Shown here piece after piece: positions 14,461 to 21,515 of a stretch of DNA of 24,757 bases (its first letter is position 1; every line of letters begins with the position of its first letter). Both the position numbers and the translations under genes were made by a program. The DNA comes from DATMNI01 sp035570275 (GTDB lineage Bacteria; Acidobacteriota; Terriglobia; Bryobacterales; Bryobacteraceae): the NCBI GenBank assembly GCA_035570275.1, contig DATMNI010000025.1, positions 1 to 24,757 on the forward strand, written 5' to 3'. Below the pieces are notes generated by a model that was given only the letters and a program-made list of their open reading frames with translations, made no database searches and was not told the origin of the DNA.

Positions 14461-14513
14461 CTTTGTCTCCTACCTTACCCAATTAGATTAGAATCTCGTT
14501 TGGCAAAAAGGAT

Positions 14514-15935
14514 TCAGTCCGCGCCCAGCAACGTCTTGTATAGCGCCGAATAAGCCGCCGCCGAAGCGTTCCAGGAGAAATCCTTCGCCATGCCTCGCCG
14601 CATGATCTGCCGCCAGCCTTCCGGATCGCCGAAAGCCCGGGCGGCGGCGCGAACCGCGCCCAACAATGCCTCGCCCGAGTACCCGGCGAACTTGAACCCT
14701 GTGCCTTCCTCGATGGTATCATCCAGACCGCCGGTGGCGCGAACTACCGGCACCGTGCCGTAGCGCAGGCTGTAAATCTGGTTCAGTCCGCAAGGTTCGT
14801 AGCGGCTGGGCATCAGGAACATGTCGGCGCCGGCTTCGATGCGATGCGCCAGGCCATTATCGAAGCCGATCCGCGCCGCAATTCGCCCGGGGTGCTCCGC
14901 CATCAGGCCGCGGAAGAATGCCTCGAACTCCGGGCCGCCCGTCCCCAGCGCCACCAGGTACATGTCTTCGGCGGCCATCTGGCGGGCCACCTCGACCAGC
15001 AGGTCGGCGCCTTTCTGCGGCGTCAAGCGCGAGACGATTCCGAGGAGCGGCCGGGCCATGGCCTCGGCGGGCAGGCCGAACTCGTGCAGCAGTTGCTCCT
15101 TACAGACACGCTTGCCGTCAAGGTCGTCGGCGGAATAGCGGGCAGGAATCAGCGGATCCGTCTCCGGGCTCCACTCGTTATAATCCACTCCGTTGAGGAT
15201 GCCCGAAAGCGCGCCGGCCCGGGCGCGCAAGGCGCCATCCAGGCCAAAGCCGTACTCGGGTGTCTGAATTTCCCGCGCGTAGGTGGGGCTCACGGTGTTC
15301 AACGCGTCGGCGAAGGCAATTCCGCCTTTGATGTAACTGATGCGGCCGAAGAACTCCATTCCGTCCGGCCGGTAGACCGCAGGGTCGAGCGCCACTTCCG
15401 CCAGCGCGCTTCGCGGAAACAGCCCCTGATAGCCCAGGTTGTGGATGGTAAACAGGGTCTTGCAGCCGAGGAAGGTCGGGTCGGTCGCAAAGGCTGTGCG
15501 CAGGTAAGCGGGCACCAGGCCGGATTGCCAGTCGTGGCAGTGGAAGATGTCGGTACGGAAGAAGGCGCGGGCCACCGTCAGGGCCGCGCGGCAGAAAACC
15601 GCGAAGCGGATGTGGTTATCTGGATAGTCCAAGCCCGATTCTCCGTAGAACCCCTTGCGCTCAAACAAAGCCGGGCAATCCACCAAATACACCGGGTAGG
15701 CCGCGGCGGCCTGGTAGATGGAGGCATCATACCGGACTGGCCCCAGATAGATGGACAGCCGGTCATAAACGCGGCGGGCCGTCTTGAGGCTGATGGACCC
15801 ATAGCGCGGAATCACCACGGCCACCTCGTCGCCAAGCGATTGCAGGGCGGCGGGCAGCCCGCCGACGACATCGGCCAGCCCGCCGGTTTTTGCGAACGGC
15901 GCCGCCTCCGAAGCCACCATCAGAATGCGAGACAC
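14514..15935 (-). CDS. glgA: Glycogen synthase (ADP-glucose type, GT5)
   Basis: GlgA transfers glucose from ADP-glucose to growing alpha-1,4-glucan. The N-terminal domain starts ILMVASEAAPFAKTGGLADV with the ADP-glucose-binding KTGGL motif (16-20). The C-terminal Rossmann domain has GIVSRLTPQKGADLL, and SRYEPCGLNQIYSLRYGTVP carries the nucleotide-sugar-binding Glu. RATGGLDDTI follows. Length of 473 aa is normal. The start is GTG at 15935 with no ribosome site; TACAAT (15948-15943) lies 7 bp upstream, suggesting a leaderless message. It is divergent from the ECF sigma gene, with the two promoter regions nearly abutting. No other glycogen genes are in the window. Confidence 0.95.
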   Translation of the reverse strand: MSRILMVASEAAPFAKTGGLADVVGGLPAALQSLGDEVAVVIPRYGSISLKTARRVYDRLSIYLGPVRYDASIYQAAAAYPVYLVDCPALFERKGFYGESGLDYPDNHIRFAVFCRAALTVARAFFRTDIFHCHDWQSGLVPAYLRTAFATDPTFLGCKTLFTIHNLGYQGLFPRSALAEVALDPAVYRPDGMEFFGRISYIKGGIAFADALNTVSPTYAREIQTPEYGFGLDGALRARAGALSGILNGVDYNEWSPETDPLIPARYSADDLDGKRVCKEQLLHEFGLPAEAMARPLLGIVSRLTPQKGADLLVEVARQMAAEDMYLVALGTGGPEFEAFFRGLMAEHPGRIAARIGFDNGLAHRIEAGADMFLMPSRYEPCGLNQIYSLRYGTVPVVRATGGLDDTIEEGTGFKFAGYSGEALLGAVRAAARAFGDPEGWRQIMRRGMAKDFSWNASAAAYSALYKTLLGAD

Positions 15936-15942
15936 TAATCGA

Positions 15943-15948
15943 ATTGTA
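15943..15948 (-). promoter_or_regulatory. -10 box for glgA
   Basis: TACAAT on the minus strand (15948-15943) lies 7 bp before the GTG start at 15935. A TCTTGA-like -35 lies 16 bp upstream. The mRNA would begin at or next to the start codon. Confidence 0.45.
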
Positions 15949-15977
15949 GCAAGTCACCGAATGCTCAAGACTCCGAA

Positions 15978-15986
15978 TGCTATCAT
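15978..15986 (+). promoter_or_regulatory. Extended -10 for the ECF sigma gene
   Basis: TGC-TATCAT (15978-15986) would start transcription near 15993. This supports the GTG at 16018 as the start codon over the in-frame ATG at 15961, which lies upstream of the -10. Confidence 0.4.
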
Positions 15987-16017
15987 TGCCTCAGAACGCC
16001 GCCGTGGAGCGCGAACC

Positions 16018-16527
16018 GTGGAGCGCGAAGAGATCCTGGCCAAGCTTCGTGAAAGGATTGTCCACTTCGCGGCATCTCATATATCGAGAGATGTCGCCGA
16101 AGACCTGGCGCAGGAAGTGCTCATGCTGCTGCATGAAAAGTACGGGCACCTCGAACGTCCGGAAGACCTGCTGCCGCTGTCCCTGCAGATTGTGCGTTTC
16201 AAAATCATGAGTCTCCGCCGCAAGGCAGTCCGGCGCGGCGAGTATAGCCAGGTTTCGATCACCGATATCCAACTGCCCGACCTGAACGCCAACCCGGCCG
16301 ATGCCGCGGAACGCCGTGAAATGCTGGAACGGCTCACGCAGGCCGTGACCCAGTTGGGAGAACGCTGCCGCCAGTTGATCCGTCTCAAGCTGCAAGGGAA
16401 GAGCTTTTCGGAGATTCAGCAGATCATGGGAGCCGGCGCCATCAATACGGTTTACACCTGGGACCACAGGTGCCGCAAGAATCTGCTGGAATTGATGGGG
16501 GGAGACTGGGAGCCGGGAAAGCGATGA
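16018..16527 (+). CDS. ECF-type RNA polymerase sigma factor
   Basis: Region 2 is recognisable: REEILAKLRERIVHFAASHI, then DVAEDLAQEVLMLLHEKYGHL and LPLSLQIVRFKIMSLRRKAVRRG. Region 4 has RCRQLIRLKLQGKSFSEIQQIMGAGAI and VYTWDHRCRKNLLELM. With the GTG start the protein is 169 aa. The GTG lies in the second copy of a 14-bp tandem duplication (16003-16030) whose first copy supplies a GGAG ribosome site. The stop overlaps the start of the next gene as ATGA, so sigma factor and the putative anti-sigma protein are translationally coupled. Target promoters are unknown. Confidence 0.85.
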   Translation: MEREEILAKLRERIVHFAASHISRDVAEDLAQEVLMLLHEKYGHLERPEDLLPLSLQIVRFKIMSLRRKAVRRGEYSQVSITDIQLPDLNANPADAAERREMLERLTQAVTQLGERCRQLIRLKLQGKSFSEIQQIMGAGAINTVYTWDHRCRKNLLELMGGDWEPGKR

Positions 16528-18071
16528 ACCGGGAAGATGTCCAGAAATTGTTGGGCGGATATGCCACCGGAACGCTGACGCCGGAAGAGCAGCAGGCATT
16601 GTTCGCCGCGGCATTGGAAGACCAGGAACTCTTCGATGAGCTGGCGCGCGAACAATCGCTGCGTGATTTGCTGCGCGACCCGGCGGCGAAAGCGCAGGTG
16701 CTGGTTGCCCTCGATGCCGCACGCGATACCGCGCGCGATGCCGCCCCCGATACGGCGCGTGTGCCCTGGTACCGGCACGGTTGGTGGCGGCAGGCGGCGG
16801 TGGTGGCGGCGATGGTGGGAATCGCCGTGACGGCAGTAGTGGTGACGCGGAAGCAGAACCCGCCGCCCGAAGCGGTAACGGTGGCGGAGTTGAAGGCCCC
16901 GGAGCAGGCGCAGGCGCGGGCGCAAACTGCAGGGCGGGCGTCAGCGCCCGAAATACGGGGACCGGGGGCCAGTGCCGAGCCGGGCGCTGCAGTGGCCAGG
17001 CGTGCCATGCGGCTGGCTCCGCCGAAGCAGCAGCCGGCCGCGGCTACGCCCAAAGATCTGCCCGCACTGCCCATGCCAGCGGCTCCCCCTCCGCCCCCGC
17101 GCGAAGAGCCGGCTATCCTGGCGGCATCCGGAAAGCCGGTGGCCGCACCCCCAGTGGCAGCACCGCCAGCGGTCACACTACCAGCGGCCACCCCACCCCC
17201 GGCGGCCGCGGCGCCGCCGAACTTTTCGACTACCGACAAGGTTGAAGTGCATGCCCAGCAGGTGCAGGTGCCAATGGCCGGGCAGCAGGGCCAGCAGGGC
17301 CAGCAGGGCCAGCAACTCGGGCAACTCGGGCTTCGCGATAGCGCAGGGGGCGGTGGCGGCGCTCTGGACAGCCGCCTTCTGGCGCTGAACGCCCGCCTGC
17401 TGTTCTACGGCAATCCCGTAGCAGCCGAGGCGGGCATCCAACAGAAATCGGCCAAGAAGACCGCCGCCCCAGAGCGGGCGCGGGCCGCGAACAGCATGGG
17501 GACAGTCGCCATGCTGACGGCCGTTCCCGCCTTTCACCTCGGCGTGCGCTACAGCATCCTGCGCCAGCAGTCCGGCGGCGAAACATCGGAAGTGGGCATC
17601 GACACGGTGTTGGAGGCCGGCGATCAAGTCAAGCTCAGAATCGTTCCCAATGACCGCGGGTATCTGCGCGTCTGGGAACCCGGCCCGAACGGTGCATTGC
17701 GTTCCATTGCGAGCGGGACCGCGCAGCCGCTGCAGCCTTTTGAAACGGCCCTGCCCGACTACCCGTTGCCCGGCCCGCGGCAACTCTACGTGCAGTTCAC
17801 GCGCGATCTCCAGGCGGTCCTCACCGGTGCCATACAACAATCCGGTGCCGTACGACAATCCGGAGACGTACGACAACCCGGAGACGTACGACAACCCGTT
17901 GCCCCACCCCAGGCCGGCGCCGCACCCCAGTCTTCGCCATTGACACTGGCGCGCGCCAACCTCATTCTGACTGTGGCCGATGAGGCGGAGAAGGCAACCT
18001 ACGTGGTGAACCGCGCCAGCGACCCGGCCACGCAACAGTTAGTCGTACCGATCACACTGAATTACAAGTAA
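16524..18071 (+). CDS. Membrane-anchored putative anti-sigma protein with DUF4384-like C-terminal domain
   Basis: The protein is 515 aa. Residues 1-80 are cytoplasmic, starting MNREDVQKLLGGYATGTLTP with EEQQALFAAALEDQELFDELA. One membrane helix follows (about 90-108, AAVVAAMVGIAVTAVVV). A long periplasmic Pro/Ala-rich region comes next, containing Gly-Gln-Gln repeats from (CAGCAGGGC)x3 at 17283-17309. The folded C-terminal part (from about YSILRQQSGGETSEVGI, with VKLRIVPNDRGYLRVWEPGP) resembles DUF4384, a domain of surface or signalling proteins. Order and coupling to the sigma gene support an anti-sigma or sensor role; direct sigma binding is inferred. An 18-bp repeat lies inside the C-terminal domain. 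The last codons, VPITLNYK and stop, are copied beyond the insertion at 19899-19925. Confidence 0.75.
   Translation: MNREDVQKLLGGYATGTLTPEEQQALFAAALEDQELFDELAREQSLRDLLRDPAAKAQVLVALDAARDTARDAAPDTARVPWYRHGWWRQAAVVAAMVGIAVTAVVVTRKQNPPPEAVTVAELKAPEQAQARAQTAGRASAPEIRGPGASAEPGAAVARRAMRLAPPKQQPAAATPKDLPALPMPAAPPPPPREEPAILAASGKPVAAPPVAAPPAVTLPAATPPPAAAAPPNFSTTDKVEVHAQQVQVPMAGQQGQQGQQGQQLGQLGLRDSAGGGGGALDSRLLALNARLLFYGNPVAAEAGIQQKSAKKTAAPERARAANSMGTVAMLTAVPAFHLGVRYSILRQQSGGETSEVGIDTVLEAGDQVKLRIVPNDRGYLRVWEPGPNGALRSIASGTAQPLQPFETALPDYPLPGPRQLYVQFTRDLQAVLTGAIQQSGAVRQSGDVRQPGDVRQPVAPPQAGAAPQSSPLTLARANLILTVADEAEKATYVVNRASDPATQQLVVPITLNYK
17831..17902 (+). repeat. Four 18-bp in-frame tandem repeats within the DUF4384-like gene
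   Basis: Units at 17831, 17849, 17867 and 17885 follow the pattern CGTACGACAACCCGGAGA. They encode six-residue repeats of the type VRQSGD and VRQPGD. Because the period is a multiple of three, copy number can change without breaking the frame. Confidence 0.85.
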
Positions 18072-18136
18072 CTCAGCTTGGTCTAAGTTACGTCTAACTT
18101 ACCGGCGGCATCGAGAAACAACCAGGCCACGCGGGG
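18045..18136 (+). repeat. Left copy of the duplicated gene-end junction
   Basis: The block at 18045-18071 (end of the DUF4384-like gene) matches 19899-19925 at 25 of 27 bases. The block at 18114-18136 matches 19937-19959 at 21 of 23 bases. In the left copy the second block, read on the minus strand, encodes APRVAWLFLDA, a stub of the C-terminus of the glycosyltransferase at 19906. The spacing between blocks is 42 bp here and 11 bp in the right copy. Confidence 0.75.
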
Positions 18137-18286
18137 AGCGGTCTTGTCACGTACTATGTGAGCCTCAATGACCCTGAGCCGACGAACGAGCGCGACCGGA
18201 CGACGGTCTGTTTCCTCAACAGGCCGATTCTACGGCCAGATGCTCCATGCCATGCAATGGTGCAGTTCGCGAATCGGTGGCGAGGG

Positions 18287-18562
18287 CTAAGAACAAGCTT
18301 TCAACAACAGAAATGCCACTAGGACCACCACCACGAGCACTATGATTCCGGTTGCCGTGTCGTTCGTGCCGCTTGCGGCGTCGCTTACCGCATGCTCAAC
18401 ATTATCTACTCCCTGGCCCGGCTTGAATTTGCGCCCACACTTCAGACAGGTAATGAAAATCTTTCGGCTGCCAATCATGCCCGTCGTTACGGTCCACCCG
18501 CGCTTTTCCGCGTGAATATAAGCCGAACCGCAGTTCGGGCATAGTACTTTGTCGTCGGCCAC
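18287..18562 (-). CDS. Tail-anchored zinc-ribbon protein (91 aa)
   Basis: From the GTG at 18562, which follows GGGGGAAAC, the protein begins ADDKVLCPNCGSAYIHAEKRG and continues to FITCLKCGRKFKPGQG. The two CxxC knuckles make a four-Cys zinc ribbon. A short polar linker leads to one C-terminal membrane helix (TGIIVLVVVVLVAFLLLKACS), leaving the ribbon in the cytoplasm. Such proteins are common as small adaptors of unknown role. An extended reading up to 18649 is possible but adds an atypical leader. It is divergent from the HhH fusion gene on the inserted segment. Confidence 0.7.
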   Translation of the reverse strand: MADDKVLCPNCGSAYIHAEKRGWTVTTGMIGSRKIFITCLKCGRKFKPGQGVDNVEHAVSDAASGTNDTATGIIVLVVVVLVAFLLLKACS

Positions 18563-18681
18563 GTTTCCCCCTTCAGTGTCTCCTGCACAGCGAAGCCAAA
18601 GAACTAACCCGCAATCGAGGTCCGATCGTTGACCGACCCCAGTTGACACAAAACATGTTCCTTACCCTAGCTTATATCTGC

Positions 18682-18710
18682 TCGACAACCAAGTCGCCAA
18701 CCTGTTAAAT
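18682..18710 (+). promoter_or_regulatory. Possible promoter for the HhH fusion gene
   Basis: TCGACA (18682-18687), a 17-bp spacer and TTAAAT (18705-18710) lie upstream of the ATG at 18762. No ribosome site is visible before that ATG. Confidence 0.35.
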
Positions 18711-18761
18711 GTAGACGGCGTCATTGCCAAGCGCTGCGCGATGTGTTCCAATTGCTTCACC

Positions 18762-19892
18762 ATGTGGATCTTCACTCGCTACGGTTTCTTCTCAATAGCT
18801 TGCGCTCGCAGGCCCAATGGCTCGCTTGATGCGCAAACCGTAATGGTCCGTTCCCGGCGAAGGTCGCATCTCCAGAACCTCAAGTCGCACTTCCGGGAAA
18901 TCGCGACAGCGGAAGTCGTCGCGTTGCCCAAGCGCGACTACCGTTATCGGCTGATCCTGCCAAAGACCGTCTGGGCGACGATTATCGCCGCACTTGCCGA
19001 CGAGCAGGAATGGTCCAACTTTAAGAACGAAGCGGCGCGGTTCCAGGGCGCGGTCGGCGCGGATTACGTGCACGCGCTACATGAGGTTTGGGAGGTGATG
19101 TACAACCTCCAAGAGTCGGAGGCGGCGGGCGGCGAAGCCTCGCGCCTTGTCAAGCCGGACAGAGGGGTTGCCGACAAGCCCGCCGCCAAGAGTTCCGACG
19201 CCAACAGTTCCGACACCAACAGCCCCGACGCCCAGGAGAGGCTCACTTCCGCGGTTCGGACAGTGTACGCCGCGAATAGTGCGACGATCCAGAAAATGAA
19301 ATCCGAGTGCGCGAAGAAATGGGCCGAGCCAGATTTCATATGGGAACGCCTGCTGGGAGCGGCCGCGACATTGGGCAACTCGCGTGGCGCGAAGCTCGTT
19401 CATGACGACAAACTGCACGATCCGGTGCGGTATCCGGCTCTACTGCCTCTTACTGAGGAAAAACGGCGCGACGTCTTAACGCAGCAGTTGAGCGAGGCAA
19501 AGGTTCGTATGGCGGTTCTTAAGGCTAAACGGTTGGTCGCGAACTTCGCCCGCATCAAGAAGGATGGTGGGCCAGACGCGGTCAAGCGGAACCTGGAGGA
19601 CAAGGCCGGCCGCGAGGAGAAAATTGTATTTATGCGGACCTTTCACGGAATCGGCCCGAAGTATGCCCGCGACATAATGATGGACGCCTATCACCCAGAT
19701 TTCCACAACTCCATTGCGTTTGACGTTCGCCTGAAGAAAGTCGCGGCCGCGCTCGGTATGACGTTCGTCAACTATGAATCCGCCGAGCAATTCTTCCTTG
19801 GTGCCGCTGCGCGCGTTGGGATCAACGGTTGGGAACTTGACCGCCTGCTCTACAACTACACCAATGATGTGCTCGCAGCAATTGGCGCCTAA
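18762..19892 (+). CDS. Fusion of an unknown N-terminal domain with an HhH-GPD DNA-glycosylase-like domain
   Basis: The start ATG at 18762 matches the MWIFTRYGFFSIACARRPNG opening of a family I recall as stand-alone proteins of ~120 aa. The same domain continues through DYRYRLILPKTVWATIIAAL and EWSNFKNEAARFQG to HALHEVWEVMYNLQES. A low-complexity linker (KSSDANSSDTNSPDAQ) encoded by 15-bp near-repeats follows. The C-terminal ~100 residues contain a helix-hairpin-helix, FHGIGPKYARDIMMD (from residue 294), then IAFDVRLKKV. K300 and D321 align with the Lys and Asp of bifunctional HhH-GPD glycosylases such as Nth; no iron-sulfur Cys cluster is seen. LNGWELDRLLYN-type residues (INGWELDRLLYN here) close it. 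Base-excision function is inferred. The gene is 376 aa and lies on the inserted segment. Confidence 0.7.
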   Translation: MWIFTRYGFFSIACARRPNGSLDAQTVMVRSRRRSHLQNLKSHFREIATAEVVALPKRDYRYRLILPKTVWATIIAALADEQEWSNFKNEAARFQGAVGADYVHALHEVWEVMYNLQESEAAGGEASRLVKPDRGVADKPAAKSSDANSSDTNSPDAQERLTSAVRTVYAANSATIQKMKSECAKKWAEPDFIWERLLGAAATLGNSRGAKLVHDDKLHDPVRYPALLPLTEEKRRDVLTQQLSEAKVRMAVLKAKRLVANFARIKKDGGPDAVKRNLEDKAGREEKIVFMRTFHGIGPKYARDIMMDAYHPDFHNSIAFDVRLKKVAAALGMTFVNYESAEQFFLGAAARVGINGWELDRLLYNYTNDVLAAIGA

Positions 19893-19898
19893 TCGTTG

Positions 19899-19959
19899 GT
19901 ACCGATCACGCTGAACTACAAGTAGTCACCGCGTCCAGAAACAATCGGGCCACGCGGGG
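19899..19959 (+). repeat. Right copy of the duplicated gene-end junction
   Basis: Bases 19899-19925 reproduce the last nine codons of the DUF4384-like gene (VPITLNYK and stop) although no such gene precedes them here. Bases 19937-19959 are the true C-terminus of the glycosyltransferase read on the minus strand. Together with 18045-18136 this brackets the inserted segment. Confidence 0.75.
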
Positions 19960-20982
19960 CGCGTCGAACTGCTCCACCCATCGCTGTCCCGCGGCGGCCT
20001 GCGCGGCCCGCTGTTCCGGAGATCGGTAAAGGGCTTCGATGGCCGCGGCCAGTGCCTGCGGATCTTCCGGCTTCACCAACGCGCCGTGGGGCGCCACTTC
20101 CGGTATCGCCGCGGCTCGCGAGGCCACAATCGGCTTGCCCGCCGCCATGGCTTCCAGCAGCACAATGCCGAAGCCCTCCTGGACGCTGGGCAGGCAAAAC
20201 AGGCTCGACCGGTTGTACTCGGCCGCCAGTTCGGCGCGCGAGACGTCGCCCAGCCAGGTGACTGTGCGGGACAGATTCAACTCGCCCGAGAGCCGATGCA
20301 GTGCGGCCGCGCACGGGCCATTGCCCACCATGCGAACTTCCAGTTCCGGGATGCGTCCGCTTAGCGCCGCGGCGGCGCGCAACAGCACTTCCACGCGCTT
20401 GCGGCGGTACAGGCGCCCCACGTAGAGCACCGCGAACCGGGACGGCTTCGTCTTATCGATCCAGACGGTGGTGTGAAGTTGCAACCGCCGGCGCCACTCG
20501 CTTAGGTCGATCGGTTACGGAACCACCGTGGGTAGCCTGGCCAGCCCGTAAAGCCTCTGGGCGCACTCACCCGAATATTTGCTGGTGACCAAAACGCGCG
20601 CCGCGCGATGCACGTGCAGCCGTTCGCAGCGGGCCTGCACGGACATGGTGAGGCGCGTCAACCCGGTTTCGAAACGGACCTCGTCGGCAATCACGCCTTT
20701 GAGCGAAGCCACGTGCGAACCGCCGCGCGCGATCCGGTAGCCATCCATATCGAAACCCACGGTGAGATCGTATGCGTCCGATGTCCGTGAATTACAAGTA
20801 GCCAGCCCGCGGTTGAACCACAGGCGTTCCAGGGTGTAAACCGGCAGGTGCAGTTTGGGGCCTTCGAAGGCGACCGTGTGCCCGAGTTCCGTGAGGGCCT
20901 TCGCCAGTACGGAAATGCCGACGTAGGTGCCGCTGCCCCGGCGGATATCGAGCGGCGTGGAAGTGAGGAAGCGGATTCGCAC
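19906..20982 (-). pseudogene. GT4-type glycosyltransferase interrupted by one in-frame TAA
   Basis: The frame from GTG 20982 starts VRIRFLTSTPLDIRRGSGTY, then TAA occurs at codon 156 (20517-20515). After it the same frame continues as PIDLSEWRRRLQLHTT, AVLYVGRLYRRKRVEVLLRA and SVQEGFGIVLLEAMAAGKP, to a stop at 19906. The E-x7-E donor-site motif (EGFGIVLLE) and the VGRLYRRKR segment are typical GT4 features. The stop sits where VVPEPIDL is expected, so a single GAA to TAA change explains it. The full length would be 358 codons. A re-start downstream of the TAA is possible but would lack the acceptor domain. Likely former role: assembly of a cell-surface or secondary glycan. Recent inactivation is suggested because no other lesion is seen. 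Confidence 0.75.
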
Positions 20983-21085
20983 GCTGGTGTACGCGAACCA
21001 CCATGATACCCAGTTGCTCCCAAACCTGGTATGAAGCGGGTATGTGGGTATGTGGGGCAGGTTGCGAACCGGTTGCCAACCTGCA

Positions 21086-21102
21086 GCGGATTGGCAATCC
21101 GC
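21086..21102. repeat. REP-like palindrome, copy 1
   Basis: GCGGATTGGCAATCCGC is a perfect palindrome with 7-bp arms and a 3-bp centre. It is related to the two longer copies at 21159 and 21484, in which the centre is AAC. Confidence 0.7.
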
Positions 21103-21158
21103 CTGTCCGCGCATTGACGAGCCCCTTCAGGCAAGGCGCACACGCTCGCTGCCGCATC

Positions 21159-21188
21159 GCGCCGGCGGATTAACAATCCGCCGGTCGT
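21159..21188. repeat. REP-like palindrome, copy 2, left of the transposase remnant
   Basis: The 30-bp unit contains CCGGCGGATT-AAC-AATCCGCCGG, a 10-bp stem with a 3-nt loop, flanked by GCG and TCGT. It is identical in sequence and orientation to the unit at 21484-21513. Confidence 0.85.
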
Positions 21189-21483
21189 CTGGAATTTCTA
21201 CATTCCGGCCGGGCCAAAGTGGGAGAGACGATCGTGTTGTCGCCGGTCACCCAGCCCTCGCCATGGTTCTCTCTTTGAGCCATCGCATGATGGTGGGCAT
21301 TGCGGTGTGCCATTGGAAGATCGCCTGGACGTGATTGGGATGACCATACACGGAGTTGGTTGAACCGGCGAACGGCCTCCCCATCCAGGAGAGCGTTCAC
21401 AACTGCACCGGCAGTGTCTGGCGAGGCATGACAGACCATGAAAGACGATGTCCCACCTTCTCCCGGAAATGTACAAACTCAAG
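21189..21483 (-). pseudogene. Decayed IS200/REP-associated (RAYT-type) transposase remnant
   Basis: Translating the minus strand in shifting frames gives GAVVNALLDGEAVRRFNQL, then in another frame YGHPNHVQAIFQWHTAMPTI followed by MRWLKERTMARAG. This order matches Y1-type transposases, where a PNHVH-like metal site is followed by an LKG-type helix. Here the second His of the H-x-H motif is Gln (HPNHVQ, HPNH at 21342-21331). Frameshifts and a stop after ARAG show it is dead. The fragment is framed by two identical REP-like palindromes, the configuration expected of a REP/RAYT element. Confidence 0.65.
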
Positions 21484-21513
21484 GCGCCGGCGGATTAACA
21501 ATCCGCCGGTCGT
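21484..21513. repeat. REP-like palindrome, copy 3, right of the transposase remnant
   Basis: This is a perfect copy of the 30-bp unit at 21159-21188. It ends 2 bp before the permease stop codon (21516-21518), so in the permease mRNA it forms a 3'-terminal hairpin that could stabilise or end the transcript. Confidence 0.85.
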
Positions 21514-21515
21514 GC

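Larger units (their letters stand above)
18137..19898. mobile_element. Probable inserted accessory segment between duplicated junctions
   Basis: About 1.76 kb separates the two copies of the DUF4384-end/glycosyltransferase-end junction. The segment holds two divergently oriented genes unrelated in content to the flanks (tail-anchored zinc ribbon; HhH-GPD fusion), with more A+T-rich non-coding stretches. No transposase, integrase or terminal inverted repeat is seen. The mechanism is therefore open; homologous recombination with a related locus is the simplest explanation. Bases 18137-18286 hold no gene that I can support. Confidence 0.5.

Noticed and set aside
17831..17902. Regular repeats considered as a CRISPR-like array
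   Set aside because: Period is 18 bp without spacers, in frame inside a coding region.
20784..20798. A further TGAATTACAAGTAG-like match to the end of the DUF4384 gene, inside the glycosyltransferase
   Set aside because: About 13 identical bases are expected by chance several times in a window this size, and there is no flanking similarity.
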